Shown here: piece by piece, positions 51,661 to 60,299 of the stretch
Position numbering within the stretch: position 1 is the stretch's first letter
Layout of the letters: each line of letters begins with the position of its first letter
Source of the DNA: DATCLS01 sp036563805
GTDB lineage: Bacteria > Actinomycetota > Acidimicrobiia > Acidimicrobiales > VFJN01
Assembly (NCBI GenBank): GCA_036563805.1
Contig: DATCLS010000034.1
Coordinates: forward strand, 20,056-84,055
Reading direction: 5' to 3'
DNA: 64,000 nucleotides
Notes under the pieces: model-generated
What the model was told of the DNA's origin: nothing
Databases searched by the model: none
What the model saw: the letters and a program-made list of their open reading frames with translations, nothing else
Position numbers and translations under genes: made by a program

Positions 51661-52308
51661 GTGCACCTCGTGCTCGTGGGGCCGATGGCGGTCGGGAAGT
51701 CGACCGTCGCCCGGGAGCTGGCCGCCCGGCTCGGCTGGCCGGTGCGCGACAGCGACGACGATCTGCGGGCCGAGCGCGGGTTCTCCGGGCGGGAGCTGGC
51801 CGCCACGGTCGGGGTCGAGGCCCTGCACCGGTGGGAGAGCGTCCACCTGCGGCGGGCGGTGGCGGCGGCCGGGCCGTCGATCGTGGCCGCGGCCGCCAGC
51901 GTGGTCGACGACCCGCTGTGCCGCGAGGCCCTCGGGGACCAGTTCGTGGTGTGGCTGCGGGCTTCGGCCGAGACCCGGGCGGCCCGCTCCGGCGGGCCGG
52001 GCGGCGCCGGAACCGCGACTGGCGCCGGGACGACGAGCGGCGCCGCCGACCACCGGCGCGACCTGGGGCCTGACCGGGTCCGGGCCCTGGTCGAGCTGGC
52101 CGACCGGCGCGAGCGCGGCTACGCGGCGGTCGCCGACCTGACCGTCGACGCCGAGACCGCCGCGCCCGCCGCCCTCGCCGACACGATCTGCGCGGCGCTT
52201 CCGGAGGCGCTGCGGCCGGACAGGCTGCGGTCGGAGGGGCGCCGCCCCGACGGGCACCGCCCGGGCGGGTTGCCCGGGCGGACGGGCCGCGGCGACCTAC
52301 GATCCTGA
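51661..52308 (+). CDS. Shikimate-kinase-like P-loop protein
   Basis: The 215-residue protein has a P-loop (VLVGPMAVGKSTVAREL, residues 4-20), DSDDDL at the expected substrate Asp position and VVAAAASVVDDP, like shikimate kinases and related small-molecule kinases. The central lid region contains a Gly/Ala/Thr-rich insert (GGPGGAGTATGAGTTSGA) and the C-terminal ~30 residues are Arg/Gly-rich. It lacks the clean GGG motif of AroK, and no aro genes are nearby, so a different substrate is possible. Confidence 0.75.
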   Translation: MHLVLVGPMAVGKSTVARELAARLGWPVRDSDDDLRAERGFSGRELAATVGVEALHRWESVHLRRAVAAAGPSIVAAAASVVDDPLCREALGDQFVVWLRASAETRAARSGGPGGAGTATGAGTTSGAADHRRDLGPDRVRALVELADRRERGYAAVADLTVDAETAAPAALADTICAALPEALRPDRLRSEGRRPDGHRPGGLPGRTGRGDLRS

Positions 52309-52317
52309 CGCGAGGTC

Positions 52318-53586
52318 GTGGGCGACTCGCACCGGGAGTCAGCGAACGGAGGCGCAGTGGGGCCAGACGACGGTCCAGGGGCACCGGCCGAGGCGAACCG
52401 TTCCCGGGTCCACCCGGCGATCGACCGCCTCGGCGCCACGGCCTGGCGGCTCATCGGCATCGGCATCGTCCTCGTCGCCGCCTTCTGGCTGCTGGCCAAG
52501 CTGTGGGTGATCGTGCTGGCGCTGGGGGTGGCGCTGCTGTTCTCGCGGGCGCTGAACCCGCCGGCCGCCTGGTTGCGGCGCCGGGGGCTGCCGCCCGCTC
52601 TGGTGGCGGCGACCACGATCCTCGGCTTCGCGTTGCTGATGGCCGCCATCGTCGCCGCCCTGGTGCCGGCGGTGACCGCCGAGTTCGAGGACCTCGGCCC
52701 GACCATCGAGGACGCCGTCGACGACATCGAGGACTGGCTGGTGGAGGACAGCCCGTTCGACGTGTCCCGCCGCGACATCCGCGAGTTCCGCCAAGACGCC
52801 GACGACCGCGTCGGCGACTGGCTGTCGTCGTCGGGCGGCACGCTGACCAGCGGCGCCATGGTCGTGTTCGAGGTGGTGACCGCGCTGGTCCTGGCGCTGA
52901 TCACCTCGTTCTTCATGCTCAAGGACGGCGACCGGTTCGGGAGGTGGGCCGTCTCGCTGCTGCCCGAACGCCACCGCGACCTGGTCAACCGCCTGGGCAG
53001 CCGGGCCTGGCGGACGCTCGGCGGCTACCTCCGGGGCTCGGCCACGCTCGGCGTGATCGAGGGCATCATCATCGGCCTCACCGTGTTCCTGGTGGGCGGC
53101 CACCTGGCCATCCCGATCGCGGTGGTGACGTTCTTCGCCGCCTTCGTGCCGTTCGCCGGGGCCATCGTCGCCGGCGTGCTGGCCGTGCTCGTCACGCTGG
53201 TCACGGCCGGGGTCGGGGCGGCGGTCGTCGTGGCCGTCGTGGCCCTGCTCGTCCAGCAGTTCGACAACGACCTGCTGGCCCCGATCGTGTTCGGCCGGTC
53301 GCTCGAGCTGCACCCGCTGGTCGTGCTGTTCTCGCTGGCCGGCGGCAGCGCCCTGCTCGGCCCGGTCGGGGCCCTGTTCGCCGTGCCGCTCGGCGCGGTG
53401 CTGGTCAACGTCGTCGCCGAGGCCCGGGCGGCCCACCTCGAGGGCGGGAACGGCGAGGGCAGCGCCGTCCCCGCCGCCGCGGGCGCCGACGCCGGGACGT
53501 CGGGCTCCGACGGCCCCGACGCCGGGGCCGGTGGCTCCGAGGCGCCGGCGCCCGACGCGAGCGACGCCCGCGACGCCGACGCCTGA
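52318..53586 (+). CDS. AI-2E family transporter (PerM/TqsA-like)
   Basis: The 422-residue membrane protein shows the AI-2E exporter pattern: paired N-terminal helices (LIGIGIVLVAAFWLLAKLWV), NPPAAWLRRRGLPPALVA, a charged loop (IEDAVDDIEDWL), SFFMLKDGDRFGRW, LGGYLRGSATLGVIEGIIIG in the core, and QQFDNDLLAPIVFGRSLELHPLVVL in adjoining motifs. Members export small molecules or sodium; the substrate is not predictable. A ~55-residue Ala/Gly/Asp-rich tail follows. The GTG start comes nine bases after the kinase-like gene, so the two may be co-transcribed. Confidence 0.88.
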   Translation: MGDSHRESANGGAVGPDDGPGAPAEANRSRVHPAIDRLGATAWRLIGIGIVLVAAFWLLAKLWVIVLALGVALLFSRALNPPAAWLRRRGLPPALVAATTILGFALLMAAIVAALVPAVTAEFEDLGPTIEDAVDDIEDWLVEDSPFDVSRRDIREFRQDADDRVGDWLSSSGGTLTSGAMVVFEVVTALVLALITSFFMLKDGDRFGRWAVSLLPERHRDLVNRLGSRAWRTLGGYLRGSATLGVIEGIIIGLTVFLVGGHLAIPIAVVTFFAAFVPFAGAIVAGVLAVLVTLVTAGVGAAVVVAVVALLVQQFDNDLLAPIVFGRSLELHPLVVLFSLAGGSALLGPVGALFAVPLGAVLVNVVAEARAAHLEGGNGEGSAVPAAAGADAGTSGSDGPDAGAGGSEAPAPDASDARDADA

Positions 53587-53599
53587 CGGGGGCCGCCCG

Positions 53600-55144
53600 T
53601 CAGCTCCGGCCGGGCGCGCCGGCCGCCTGCGACCGGGCGCTCTCCTCCTGGAGGGCGGTGAGCACGGCCACGAGGATCTTCTGCATGTCGTCGTCGAGGA
53701 AGCGACGGGCCCGGAACAGCACGGCGGCGCCGATGTACGACAGCGGGGCGATGGCCAGGAAGGCGATCCGCAGGTTCTCGTCGTAGGCGCTCGACACGGC
53801 CGACACGACGAACGGCGCGGCCGCCTGCCCGGCCACGACCGCCACCAGGTTGAAGGCGCCGAAGCCCGTCCCCCGCAGGTGGGCGGGCAGGGCGTCGGTG
53901 AGGCCGGCCCGCAGCCCGGGGACCGACATCGAGATCACGAACAGCCCGACGAGCTGGAGGCCGAAGGCGGGCACGACCGCGGCCAGCGAGTAGTCGGCCG
54001 GGCGGATGGCGAACGACCCGACGAAGAACGTGGTCCCGACGAACAGGAACACGGCCGGGAGCGCCAGCCGCCCGCCGGTGACCCGCGGCGCCCACCGGTC
54101 GGCGATCCGGCCGCCGACCAGGATGCCGGGCACGCCGCCCAGCACGGCCAGCGCCATGAACCACGTCTCGCCGTCGCCCTCGGCCACGTGGAGGTGGCGG
54201 ATGTAGTACTGCGCCAGCCACGACGAGATGGCCGTGATCGTGAACAGCAGGGCGGCCACGCCGACCAGCGCGTACCGCATGGTGCGGATCTGCATGATCG
54301 TGCGGATGTCGGCCCGCAGCCCGGCCAGCATGTCGACGGTGAACTGCCGGAGGCCGCCGCGGAACAGGCCGCCGTCCGCCCCCTCCGCGCCCGCCGCCGG
54401 CGCGAGCCCGTCCCCACCGGCCGCCCCGCCGGCGCTGTCGCCGGACGCCGTGCCGTCGTCGGACGTCGTGCCGTCGTCGGCGGTTGCCCCGTCGCCGGTC
54501 CCGCCGCCGACCGTCCCGCTCACCGCGGCCAGCAGGTCGGCCGACCCCCGCCGCGGCTCCCGCATCCGGAACACGAGCCAGGCCACGGCCATCCCGGGCA
54601 GGGCCACCACGGCCAGCGCCCACCGCCAGCCGAACGCCGTCCCCAGCTGGCCGCCGAGCCCCACGCCCACGCCGGCGCCGACGAACAGCATCGCCATCTG
54701 GATCGAGAACGCCTTGCCCCGGCGCTCGGGCGTGTAGTGGTCGCCGACCAGGCTGGCGGCCGACGGCTCGGTCACCGCCTGGCCGAAGCCGAGCAGGGAG
54801 CGCAACCCGACCAGCATGGGGAAGCCCACGGCCAGGCCGCCGGCGGCCGTCAGGCCGGACCAGGCGACGACCGTGGTGCCGATGGCCTTGGTCCGGTTCC
54901 AGCGGTCGGCCAGGTAGCCGGCGGGCACGGTGACGACGCCGTTGAAGAGCAGCTGCAGCGACAGCAGCACCCCGATGGCGAAGTCGCCGACGCCGAAGTC
55001 GTCCTTGAGCTGGTCGATCAGGCCCCGGACGATGTTCTTGTCGACCTCGTCGACGAGGACGACCAGGCCGAGCACCCACATGGGCTCGGCCAGCAGCGCG
55101 GGCAGCCGCCAGCGGCGGCGCGATCCGTCGGGCGATGCCTCCAT
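53600..55144 (-). CDS. MFS transporter
   Basis: The 514-residue protein has twelve predicted helices and the MFS loop motif GYLADRWNRTKAIG between helices 2 and 3 (residues ~70-85), with GGRIADRWAPRVTGG the pseudo-repeat in the second half. SLLGFGQAVTEPSAASLVGDHY resembles the Spns/sphingolipid-transporter-like branch of MFS. A ~60-residue Asp/Gly/Ala-rich insert occupies the central cytoplasmic loop. Substrate unknown. The ATG at 55144 is chosen because the preceding frame codes only Arg/Pro-rich sequence. Confidence 0.87.
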   Translation of the reverse strand: MEASPDGSRRRWRLPALLAEPMWVLGLVVLVDEVDKNIVRGLIDQLKDDFGVGDFAIGVLLSLQLLFNGVVTVPAGYLADRWNRTKAIGTTVVAWSGLTAAGGLAVGFPMLVGLRSLLGFGQAVTEPSAASLVGDHYTPERRGKAFSIQMAMLFVGAGVGVGLGGQLGTAFGWRWALAVVALPGMAVAWLVFRMREPRRGSADLLAAVSGTVGGGTGDGATADDGTTSDDGTASGDSAGGAAGGDGLAPAAGAEGADGGLFRGGLRQFTVDMLAGLRADIRTIMQIRTMRYALVGVAALLFTITAISSWLAQYYIRHLHVAEGDGETWFMALAVLGGVPGILVGGRIADRWAPRVTGGRLALPAVFLFVGTTFFVGSFAIRPADYSLAAVVPAFGLQLVGLFVISMSVPGLRAGLTDALPAHLRGTGFGAFNLVAVVAGQAAAPFVVSAVSSAYDENLRIAFLAIAPLSYIGAAVLFRARRFLDDDMQKILVAVLTALQEESARSQAAGAPGRS

Positions 55145-55222
55145 GGTGCGAGGCAGTTTGCACGCTGACGCGAGACTCCGCCGTTCGGCCGTGCGTATCC
55201 TCCGGCTGGAAGGGAGGCAGCG

Positions 55223-56635
55223 ATGGGGGACACGAGCGAGACCGTCGTGGCGATCGCCGAGGCGGTGCGGCGGGGGGAGCGGAAGGCCGGTGACGTGCTC
55301 GACGCCGCCCTCGAGGCCATCGCCGAGCGCAACGAGGCCCTGGGCGCCTTCGTCCACGTCGACGAGGCGATCGCCCGCCAGGCCGCCGAGGCCGTCGACG
55401 CCGCCGTGGCCCGGGGCGAGGACCCGGGCCCGCTGGCCGGCGTGCCCATCGGCGTCAAGGACCTCGAGGACTGCGCCGGCATGCCCACCACCTACGGCTC
55501 ACTGCTGTTCCTCGGCCGCGACCCGGCGGTCGAGGACTCGATCCACGTGGCCCGCCTGCGCCGGGCCGGGGCGGTGCCGGTGGGCAAGACCGCCACGCCC
55601 GAGTTCGGCACGCTCAGCTTCACCCGCACCAAGGCGTTCGGGGCGGCCCGCAACCCGTGGGCGCTCGACCGGACGCCGGGCGGCTCCAGTGGCGGCAGCG
55701 CGGCCGCGGTGGCGGCCGGCATCGTGCCGGCGGCCACGGCCAGCGACGGGGGCGGGTCGATCCGCATCCCGGCGTCGTTCACCGGCCTGGTCGGCTTCAA
55801 GCCCAGCTTCGGCCGGATCCCGCACCCCGGGCCCCACGGGTCCGAGACCGCGGTGCTGGGCATCCTGACCACGACCGTGGCCGACAGCGCCCGTCACCTC
55901 GACGTGGCCGCCGGCCCCAACGACCGCGACCGGTTCTCGTTGCCGGCGCCCGGCCTGTCCTACGAGGAGGCGGCAGAGTCGCTGCCGGTCGCCGGGCTGC
56001 GGGCCCGGTGGTCGCCCGACCTCGGGTTCGCGGCCTGCGACCCCGAGGTTCGGCGCCTCACCCAGGAGGCCGCCGAGCAGCTGGCCGAGGCGGCCGGGCT
56101 CGAGCTAGACGACGAGCCGGTCCAGCTCACCGACCCGGTCCGCACCTGGCTGAGCGCCGGCGCCATGGACCTGTGGCTCGACGTCGAGGACGACATGTGG
56201 CCGTCCGGCCGCGACGACTTCACCCGCTACGTGCGGTCGGTGCTCGAGCAGACCGAGGACTACCCGATCCGCCGGTTCGCCCGGGTCGTGCAGCGCCGCC
56301 AGCAGCTCGTGGCCGACGCCGCCCGGCTGTTCGCGGACATCGACGTGCTTCTCACCCCGGCGACCGCCGTCCCGGCGTTCCCGGCCGAGGGCCCGCCCAC
56401 CGAGGTGATCGACGGCAAGGCCACGAGCCCGCCCGGCGCCGGCGCCACGCCGTTCACGATGCTGGCCAACCTGTGCTGGAACCCGGCCGTGTCGGTCCCC
56501 GCCGGCCTGACGTCCGAGGGCCTGCCCATCGGGCTGCAGATCGTGGCCCGCCGGCACCGCGACGAGGTGCCGCTGCGGCTGGCCCGCATCGTCGAGCAGA
56601 CGCGGCCCTGGCCGCGGACGGCGCCGGCCGACTAG
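55223..56635 (+). CDS. Amidase signature family protein
   Basis: The 470-residue protein has the amidase Ser-cisSer-Lys triad: Lys79 in GVPIGVKDLEDCAG, Ser155 in TPGGSSGGSAAAVAAG and Ser179 in ATASDGGGSIRIPAS. SVPAGLTSEGLPIGLQIVARR closes the domain in two motifs. It hydrolyses an amide such as an aryl or short acyl amide; it is not accompanied by gatC/gatB, so it is not the GatA of the tRNA amidotransferase. GGGAGG precedes the ATG. TATCCT at 55196-55201 may be its -10. Confidence 0.9.
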   Translation: MGDTSETVVAIAEAVRRGERKAGDVLDAALEAIAERNEALGAFVHVDEAIARQAAEAVDAAVARGEDPGPLAGVPIGVKDLEDCAGMPTTYGSLLFLGRDPAVEDSIHVARLRRAGAVPVGKTATPEFGTLSFTRTKAFGAARNPWALDRTPGGSSGGSAAAVAAGIVPAATASDGGGSIRIPASFTGLVGFKPSFGRIPHPGPHGSETAVLGILTTTVADSARHLDVAAGPNDRDRFSLPAPGLSYEEAAESLPVAGLRARWSPDLGFAACDPEVRRLTQEAAEQLAEAAGLELDDEPVQLTDPVRTWLSAGAMDLWLDVEDDMWPSGRDDFTRYVRSVLEQTEDYPIRRFARVVQRRQQLVADAARLFADIDVLLTPATAVPAFPAEGPPTEVIDGKATSPPGAGATPFTMLANLCWNPAVSVPAGLTSEGLPIGLQIVARRHRDEVPLRLARIVEQTRPWPRTAPAD

Positions 56636-56682
56636 GCACGGCCCGCCGGGGCGGGGGTGGGCGCCGCGGTGGGTCCGCCGGC

Positions 56683-57525
56683 CTAGCTGCCCTGGCCCCG
56701 CAGGAAGCGCTCGACCTCCTCGACCAGCGAGCGGCCGGCGCCCTCCGTGTCGTCGTCGTGGCGGATCTCGAGCTGGCTCACGTAGTCGGACGTCTCCTCG
56801 TCCTCCTGCACCAGCTCGGTGACCTGCCGCTCGTAGGAGGCGGCGGCGATCTCGAGGTCGGTGGTCGGCACCCACATGCCGAGCACCTCGCTGGTCCGCT
56901 CGAGCAGCGCCAGCGTGGCCTTGGGGGACGGTGCGGTGGGCACGTAGGTCGGCACCGCCGCCCACAGCGACGCCGAGGGCAGCCCGGCCTCGCGGCACGC
57001 CGCGCTCAGCACGCCGACGATGCCGGTCGGCCCCTCGTAGGTCGAGGGGGCCAGACCCAGCTCGCTCTCGAGGCTGGGGTCGGTGACCGTGCCGACCACT
57101 GGAACCGGCCGGCTGTGGGGCACCTCGGCCACGAGCGCGCCCAGCGTGACGACCAGGCGGCAACCGGCCTCGCGGGCGATGCGGATCACCTGCTGGCTGA
57201 ACGTGCGCCACCGGAGCTGTGGCTCGCTGCCGATCAGGAGCAGGGCGTCACCGCCGCCCCCGGGCAGCTCGACGGCGTAGATCCGGGTGGCGGGCCACTC
57301 GATCGTCCGCTCGCCGTCGGGGCCGATCTTCACCTGGGGCCGGGTCGAGGTGAAGTCGTAGAACTCCTCGGGATCGATCTCGGCGCACAGCTCGCCGCCG
57401 AACCGGTCGATCAGGTACCGCACAGCGCCGCTGGCGGCGTCACCGGCGTCGTTCCACCCCTCGAACGCCGCGATCAGGACCGGGCTCTCGAACGAGGGGC
57501 GGGAGTGCCACGTGACGTGCTCCAC
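56683..57525 (-). CDS. PAC2 family protein (proteasome assembly chaperone-like)
   Basis: The 280-residue protein has the PAC2 pattern: PVLIAAFEGWNDAGDAASGAVRYL near the start (short motifs), ALLLIGSEPQLRWRTF, VTLGALVAEVPHSRPVPVVGT and GIVGVLSAACREAGLPSASLWAAVPTYV in adjoining stretches. Actinobacterial members are conserved but not well understood; the relation to proteasome assembly chaperones is by fold. The C-terminus is acidic. TAGCAT six bases before the GTG suggests leaderless transcription. No proteasome genes are in the window. Confidence 0.9.
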   Translation of the reverse strand: MEHVTWHSRPSFESPVLIAAFEGWNDAGDAASGAVRYLIDRFGGELCAEIDPEEFYDFTSTRPQVKIGPDGERTIEWPATRIYAVELPGGGGDALLLIGSEPQLRWRTFSQQVIRIAREAGCRLVVTLGALVAEVPHSRPVPVVGTVTDPSLESELGLAPSTYEGPTGIVGVLSAACREAGLPSASLWAAVPTYVPTAPSPKATLALLERTSEVLGMWVPTTDLEIAAASYERQVTELVQEDEETSDYVSQLEIRHDDDTEGAGRSLVEEVERFLRGQGS

Positions 57526-57531
57526 GTCCTC

Positions 57532-57537
57532 ATGCTA
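57532..57537 (-). promoter_or_regulatory. Candidate -10 (TAGCAT) of the PAC2 gene
   Basis: TAGCAT on the minus strand ends six bases before the GTG at 57525. Confidence 0.5.
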
Positions 57538-57731
57538 CGGCCGCACCCGCCGGGCCGGCGCGGCACCCGGCGGCGGCGCCGGGGTGACCGCCCGGAGGCG
57601 GGGCCCGGCGGCACCCGGTCCCCCGGCGGCGGCGCTCCCGGGGCGGGGCCCGGGTGGTGGCGACGGAAAACCACTTGCGATCGGCAGGACGATTCGCCGC
57701 GGCCGACAGGCCGATTCGCGACGGCCGGCCC

Positions 57732-57737
57732 TATCCT
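57732..57737 (+). promoter_or_regulatory. Candidate -10 (TATCCT) of the CBS-citrate synthase gene
   Basis: TATCCT ends six bases before the GTG at 57744; no Shine-Dalgarno. Confidence 0.5.
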
Positions 57738-57743
57738 GTCCGC

Positions 57744-59288
57744 GTGACTCCTGCACACACCGTTCGTACCGTGGCCGAAGTCATGAGCTCGCCGGTGGTC
57801 ACGGCGCTGCCGGACGAAACGGTCGCCGCCGCCGCAGCCCGCATGAACGAACGGTCCGTCGGATCAGTGATCGTCGTCGACGGCAAGCGGCCCATCGGAA
57901 TCCTCACCGAGCGTGACGTGGTGCGCTTCGCCGCCGCGGGGCCCTCGGCCGAGAACTCGAAGCTCGAGGGGTGCATGACGCCGAACCCCAACTCGGTCAG
58001 CCCCGACCTGCCGGTGCAGGAGGCGTTCGTCTCACTGAACGACCACGGGTACCGCCACTTCCCGGTGGTCGAGAACGACGAGCTGGTGGGCGTCGTGTCG
58101 ATGCGCGACCTCATGCGCGTCGCCTCCATCCAGCCGGTCGTCCACCCGGGCCAGATCGAGGCGCCCCCCGGTCTCGAGGGCGTCATCGTGGCCGAGACCA
58201 AGGTCGGCGACGTCCGGGGCCAGGAGGGCTTCTACCACTACCGCCAGTACTCGGCGGTCGAGCTGGCCGACAAGCGCTCACTCGAGGACATCTGGTTCCT
58301 GCTGTTCGACGGGCACCTCCCGTCGAAGGAGGAGCACGACCGGTTCCTCGCCGAGATCCGCGCCGCCCGCCCCATCCCCGACTCGGTACGCAAGCTGCTG
58401 CCCGAGATCGCCCGGTCCGGCGGCCCGATCATGGACCAGCTGCGCAGCGTGGTATCGCTCATCGGCCACAGCGAGGGCTTCCGGCCCTGGCTCGACATCC
58501 CGGCCGAGGAGCTGCGCCAGCAGGCCATCCGTATCTGCGCGGCGGTGCCGACCGTCATCATGGCGCTCCACCGGCTCAGTCACGGGCAGGAGCCGATCGA
58601 GCCCGATCCCGACCTGGGCTACGGCGCCAACTACCTGTGGATGCTCTCCGGCGAGCGGCCCGACCCCGACATCGCCCGAGCAGTCGAGCAGTACCAGATC
58701 CTCACCATCGACCACGGGTTCAACGCCTCGACGTTCACGTCCCGGGTCATCACCTCGACCGGCGCCGACCTGGCCGCGGCCGTGACCGGCGGCATCGGCG
58801 CCTTGTCCGGCCCGCTGCACGGCGGCGCCCCGTCGCGGGCGCTCGCCCTGCTCGACGACATCGGGACCCCCGAGAACGCCCGGCCCTACCTGGTCAACGC
58901 CGTCCAGAACGGCGAGAAGATCATGGGCTTCGGCCACCGGGTCTACAAGACCGACGACCCCCGGTCGGTGTTCCTGCGGGGCGTGGCCGAGCGCATCGGC
59001 GCCGAGAAGGTCGAGTTCGCCAAGCAGGTCGAGAAGACCGTCGTCGACGTGCTGGCCGAGCTCAAGCCCGGCCGCAACCTCTACGCCAACGTCGAGTTCT
59101 ACGCCGGCGTCGTCATGGAGCACTGCGGCCTGCCGGCCGAGCTGTTCACGCCGACGTTCGCCTCCAGCCGGGTGATCGGCTGGTGCGCCAACATCCTCGA
59201 GCAGGCCAGCGACAACCGCATCATCCGGCCGTCGGCCCGCTACGTGGGCCCGCCGCCGCCCCAGCCGGTCCCGCCGGCGGAGGACTGA
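57744..59288 (+). CDS. Citrate synthase fused to an N-terminal CBS-domain pair
   Basis: One uninterrupted frame of 514 residues. Residues ~8-65 (VAEVMSSPVVTALPDETV, IGILTERDVVRFAA) and ~76-130 (CMTPNPNSVSPDLPVQEA, LVGVVSMRDLMRV) are two CBS domains, the adenine-nucleotide-sensing pair of many regulated enzymes. Residues ~140-505 are citrate synthase: SGPLHGGAP (His359, the His274 equivalent of pig enzyme), MGFGHRVYKTDDPR (His398), NVEFYAGVV (Glu451 where the classic enzymes have Asp) and IIRPSARYVGP. It condenses oxaloacetate and acetyl-CoA (or propionyl-CoA). CBS binding of AMP/ATP or SAM probably controls activity. The GTG follows a leaderless-type TATCCT. Confidence 0.92.
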   Translation: MTPAHTVRTVAEVMSSPVVTALPDETVAAAAARMNERSVGSVIVVDGKRPIGILTERDVVRFAAAGPSAENSKLEGCMTPNPNSVSPDLPVQEAFVSLNDHGYRHFPVVENDELVGVVSMRDLMRVASIQPVVHPGQIEAPPGLEGVIVAETKVGDVRGQEGFYHYRQYSAVELADKRSLEDIWFLLFDGHLPSKEEHDRFLAEIRAARPIPDSVRKLLPEIARSGGPIMDQLRSVVSLIGHSEGFRPWLDIPAEELRQQAIRICAAVPTVIMALHRLSHGQEPIEPDPDLGYGANYLWMLSGERPDPDIARAVEQYQILTIDHGFNASTFTSRVITSTGADLAAAVTGGIGALSGPLHGGAPSRALALLDDIGTPENARPYLVNAVQNGEKIMGFGHRVYKTDDPRSVFLRGVAERIGAEKVEFAKQVEKTVVDVLAELKPGRNLYANVEFYAGVVMEHCGLPAELFTPTFASSRVIGWCANILEQASDNRIIRPSARYVGPPPPQPVPPAED

Positions 59289-59363
59289 GGGGCCGGGTCG
59301 GGCGGGCCGCGTCGGCCTCGGCGGGTCCCGGCCGTCGGGTCCGGCCGGCCGGGCCGAACGATC

Positions 59364-59369
59364 TAGCCT
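59364..59369 (+). promoter_or_regulatory. Candidate -10 (TAGCCT) of the GNAT gene
   Basis: TAGCCT ends seven bases before the GTG at 59377. Confidence 0.5.
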
Positions 59370-59376
59370 CGCCGGG

Positions 59377-59811
59377 GTGAAAGTCGAGATCGCGACCACC
59401 TTCACCCCGGCGCTGCTCGAAGCCGTCGAGCGGCTGGTCCCCCAGCTCTCGCGGTCCAACCCGCCGCCGACGGCCGACGAGCTGGCCGAGATCGTCGAGT
59501 CGCCGGCCACCGACCTGTTCGTGGCCCTCGACGACGACGGCACGGTGCTGGGCATGGCCACGCTGGTCGTGTTCCGCATCCCCACCGGGATGCGGGCCTG
59601 GATCGAGGACGTGGTCGTCGACGAGGCCGGCCGCGGCCAGGGCGTCGGCGCCGCGCTGAGCCAGGCGATGATCGACCGGGCCCGCGAGCGCGGGTGCGTG
59701 ACCGTCGACCTCACCTCGCGCCCGTCGCGGGAGGCCGCCAACCGGCTCTACCAGCGGCTCGGGTTCAAACAGCGCGAGACCAACGTGTACCGGTACGACC
59801 TGCGGTCGTGA
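59377..59811 (+). CDS. GNAT family N-acetyltransferase
   Basis: The 144-residue protein has the GNAT core: LGMATLVVF, AWIEDVVVDEAGRGQGVGAAL (motif A with RGQGVG, the acetyl-CoA pyrophosphate loop, residues ~88-93) and NRLYQRLGFKQRETNVYRYDL (motif B, in short parts). It acetylates an unknown amine. It starts 88 bases after the CBS-citrate synthase stop with its own -10-like TAGCCT, so it is probably a separate transcript. Confidence 0.9.
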   Translation: MKVEIATTFTPALLEAVERLVPQLSRSNPPPTADELAEIVESPATDLFVALDDDGTVLGMATLVVFRIPTGMRAWIEDVVVDEAGRGQGVGAALSQAMIDRARERGCVTVDLTSRPSREAANRLYQRLGFKQRETNVYRYDLRS

Positions 59812-59853
59812 TCGCTCGGCTCGGTCGGGCCGGATCAGGCCGGGTCGGGCGGC

Positions 59854-60282
59854 TCAGGCAGGGTCGAGCAGGACGAGCGGGATCTGGCGGTCGGTCTTCC
59901 GCTGATAGTTGGCGTAGCCCCGGTAGACGGCGGTGACCTGGGGCCACAGCCGCTCGCGCTCCTCAGGCGTCGCCACCCGGGCCGTGTAGGTCCGGCGCTC
60001 GCCACCGCCGACCCGGGCCTCGACCCGCGGCTCGGCCTGCAGGTTGAGGAACCAGGCGGGATGGTGGTCGTCGCCGCCCCGCGAGGCGACCAGCACCACC
60101 GTGTCGCCCTCCTGGACCGGGGAGGTCAGCATCACCGTCCGGGGCTCGCCGCTCTTGCGGCCTCTGGTGGTCAGCTCGACCACCGGCATGCGCGCCACTT
60201 TCCAGCCGAGGCGCCCTCCGCTCACCTTGAGCACGCACCGATGGACGGCGTTCATCGCCTTCAACCCCAGATCGCTCGGCAT
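59854..60282 (-). CDS. Nitroreductase-family deazaflavin (F420)-dependent oxidoreductase
   Basis: The 142-residue protein matches the DDN/FDOR-A type family: MPVVELTTRGRKSGEPRTVML, VLVASRGGDDHHPAWFLNLQAEP (in short motifs) and YANYQRKTDRQIPLVLLDP. These enzymes reduce quinones or nitro compounds with reduced F420. It supports the presence of F420 in this organism, with the LLM protein at 1.7 kb. TAGGGT lies six bases before the ATG. Its promoter region overlaps that of the divergent methyltransferase gene (17-base gap). Confidence 0.92.
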   Translation of the reverse strand: MPSDLGLKAMNAVHRCVLKVSGGRLGWKVARMPVVELTTRGRKSGEPRTVMLTSPVQEGDTVVLVASRGGDDHHPAWFLNLQAEPRVEARVGGGERRTYTARVATPEERERLWPQVTAVYRGYANYQRKTDRQIPLVLLDPA

Positions 60283-60288
60283 GTTGGC

Positions 60289-60294
60289 ACCCTA
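60289..60294 (-). promoter_or_regulatory. Candidate -10 (TAGGGT) of the deazaflavin reductase gene
   Basis: TAGGGT on the minus strand ends six bases before the ATG at 60282 and lies only six bases from the divergent GTG at 60300. Confidence 0.5.
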
Positions 60295-60299
60295 CTGAG

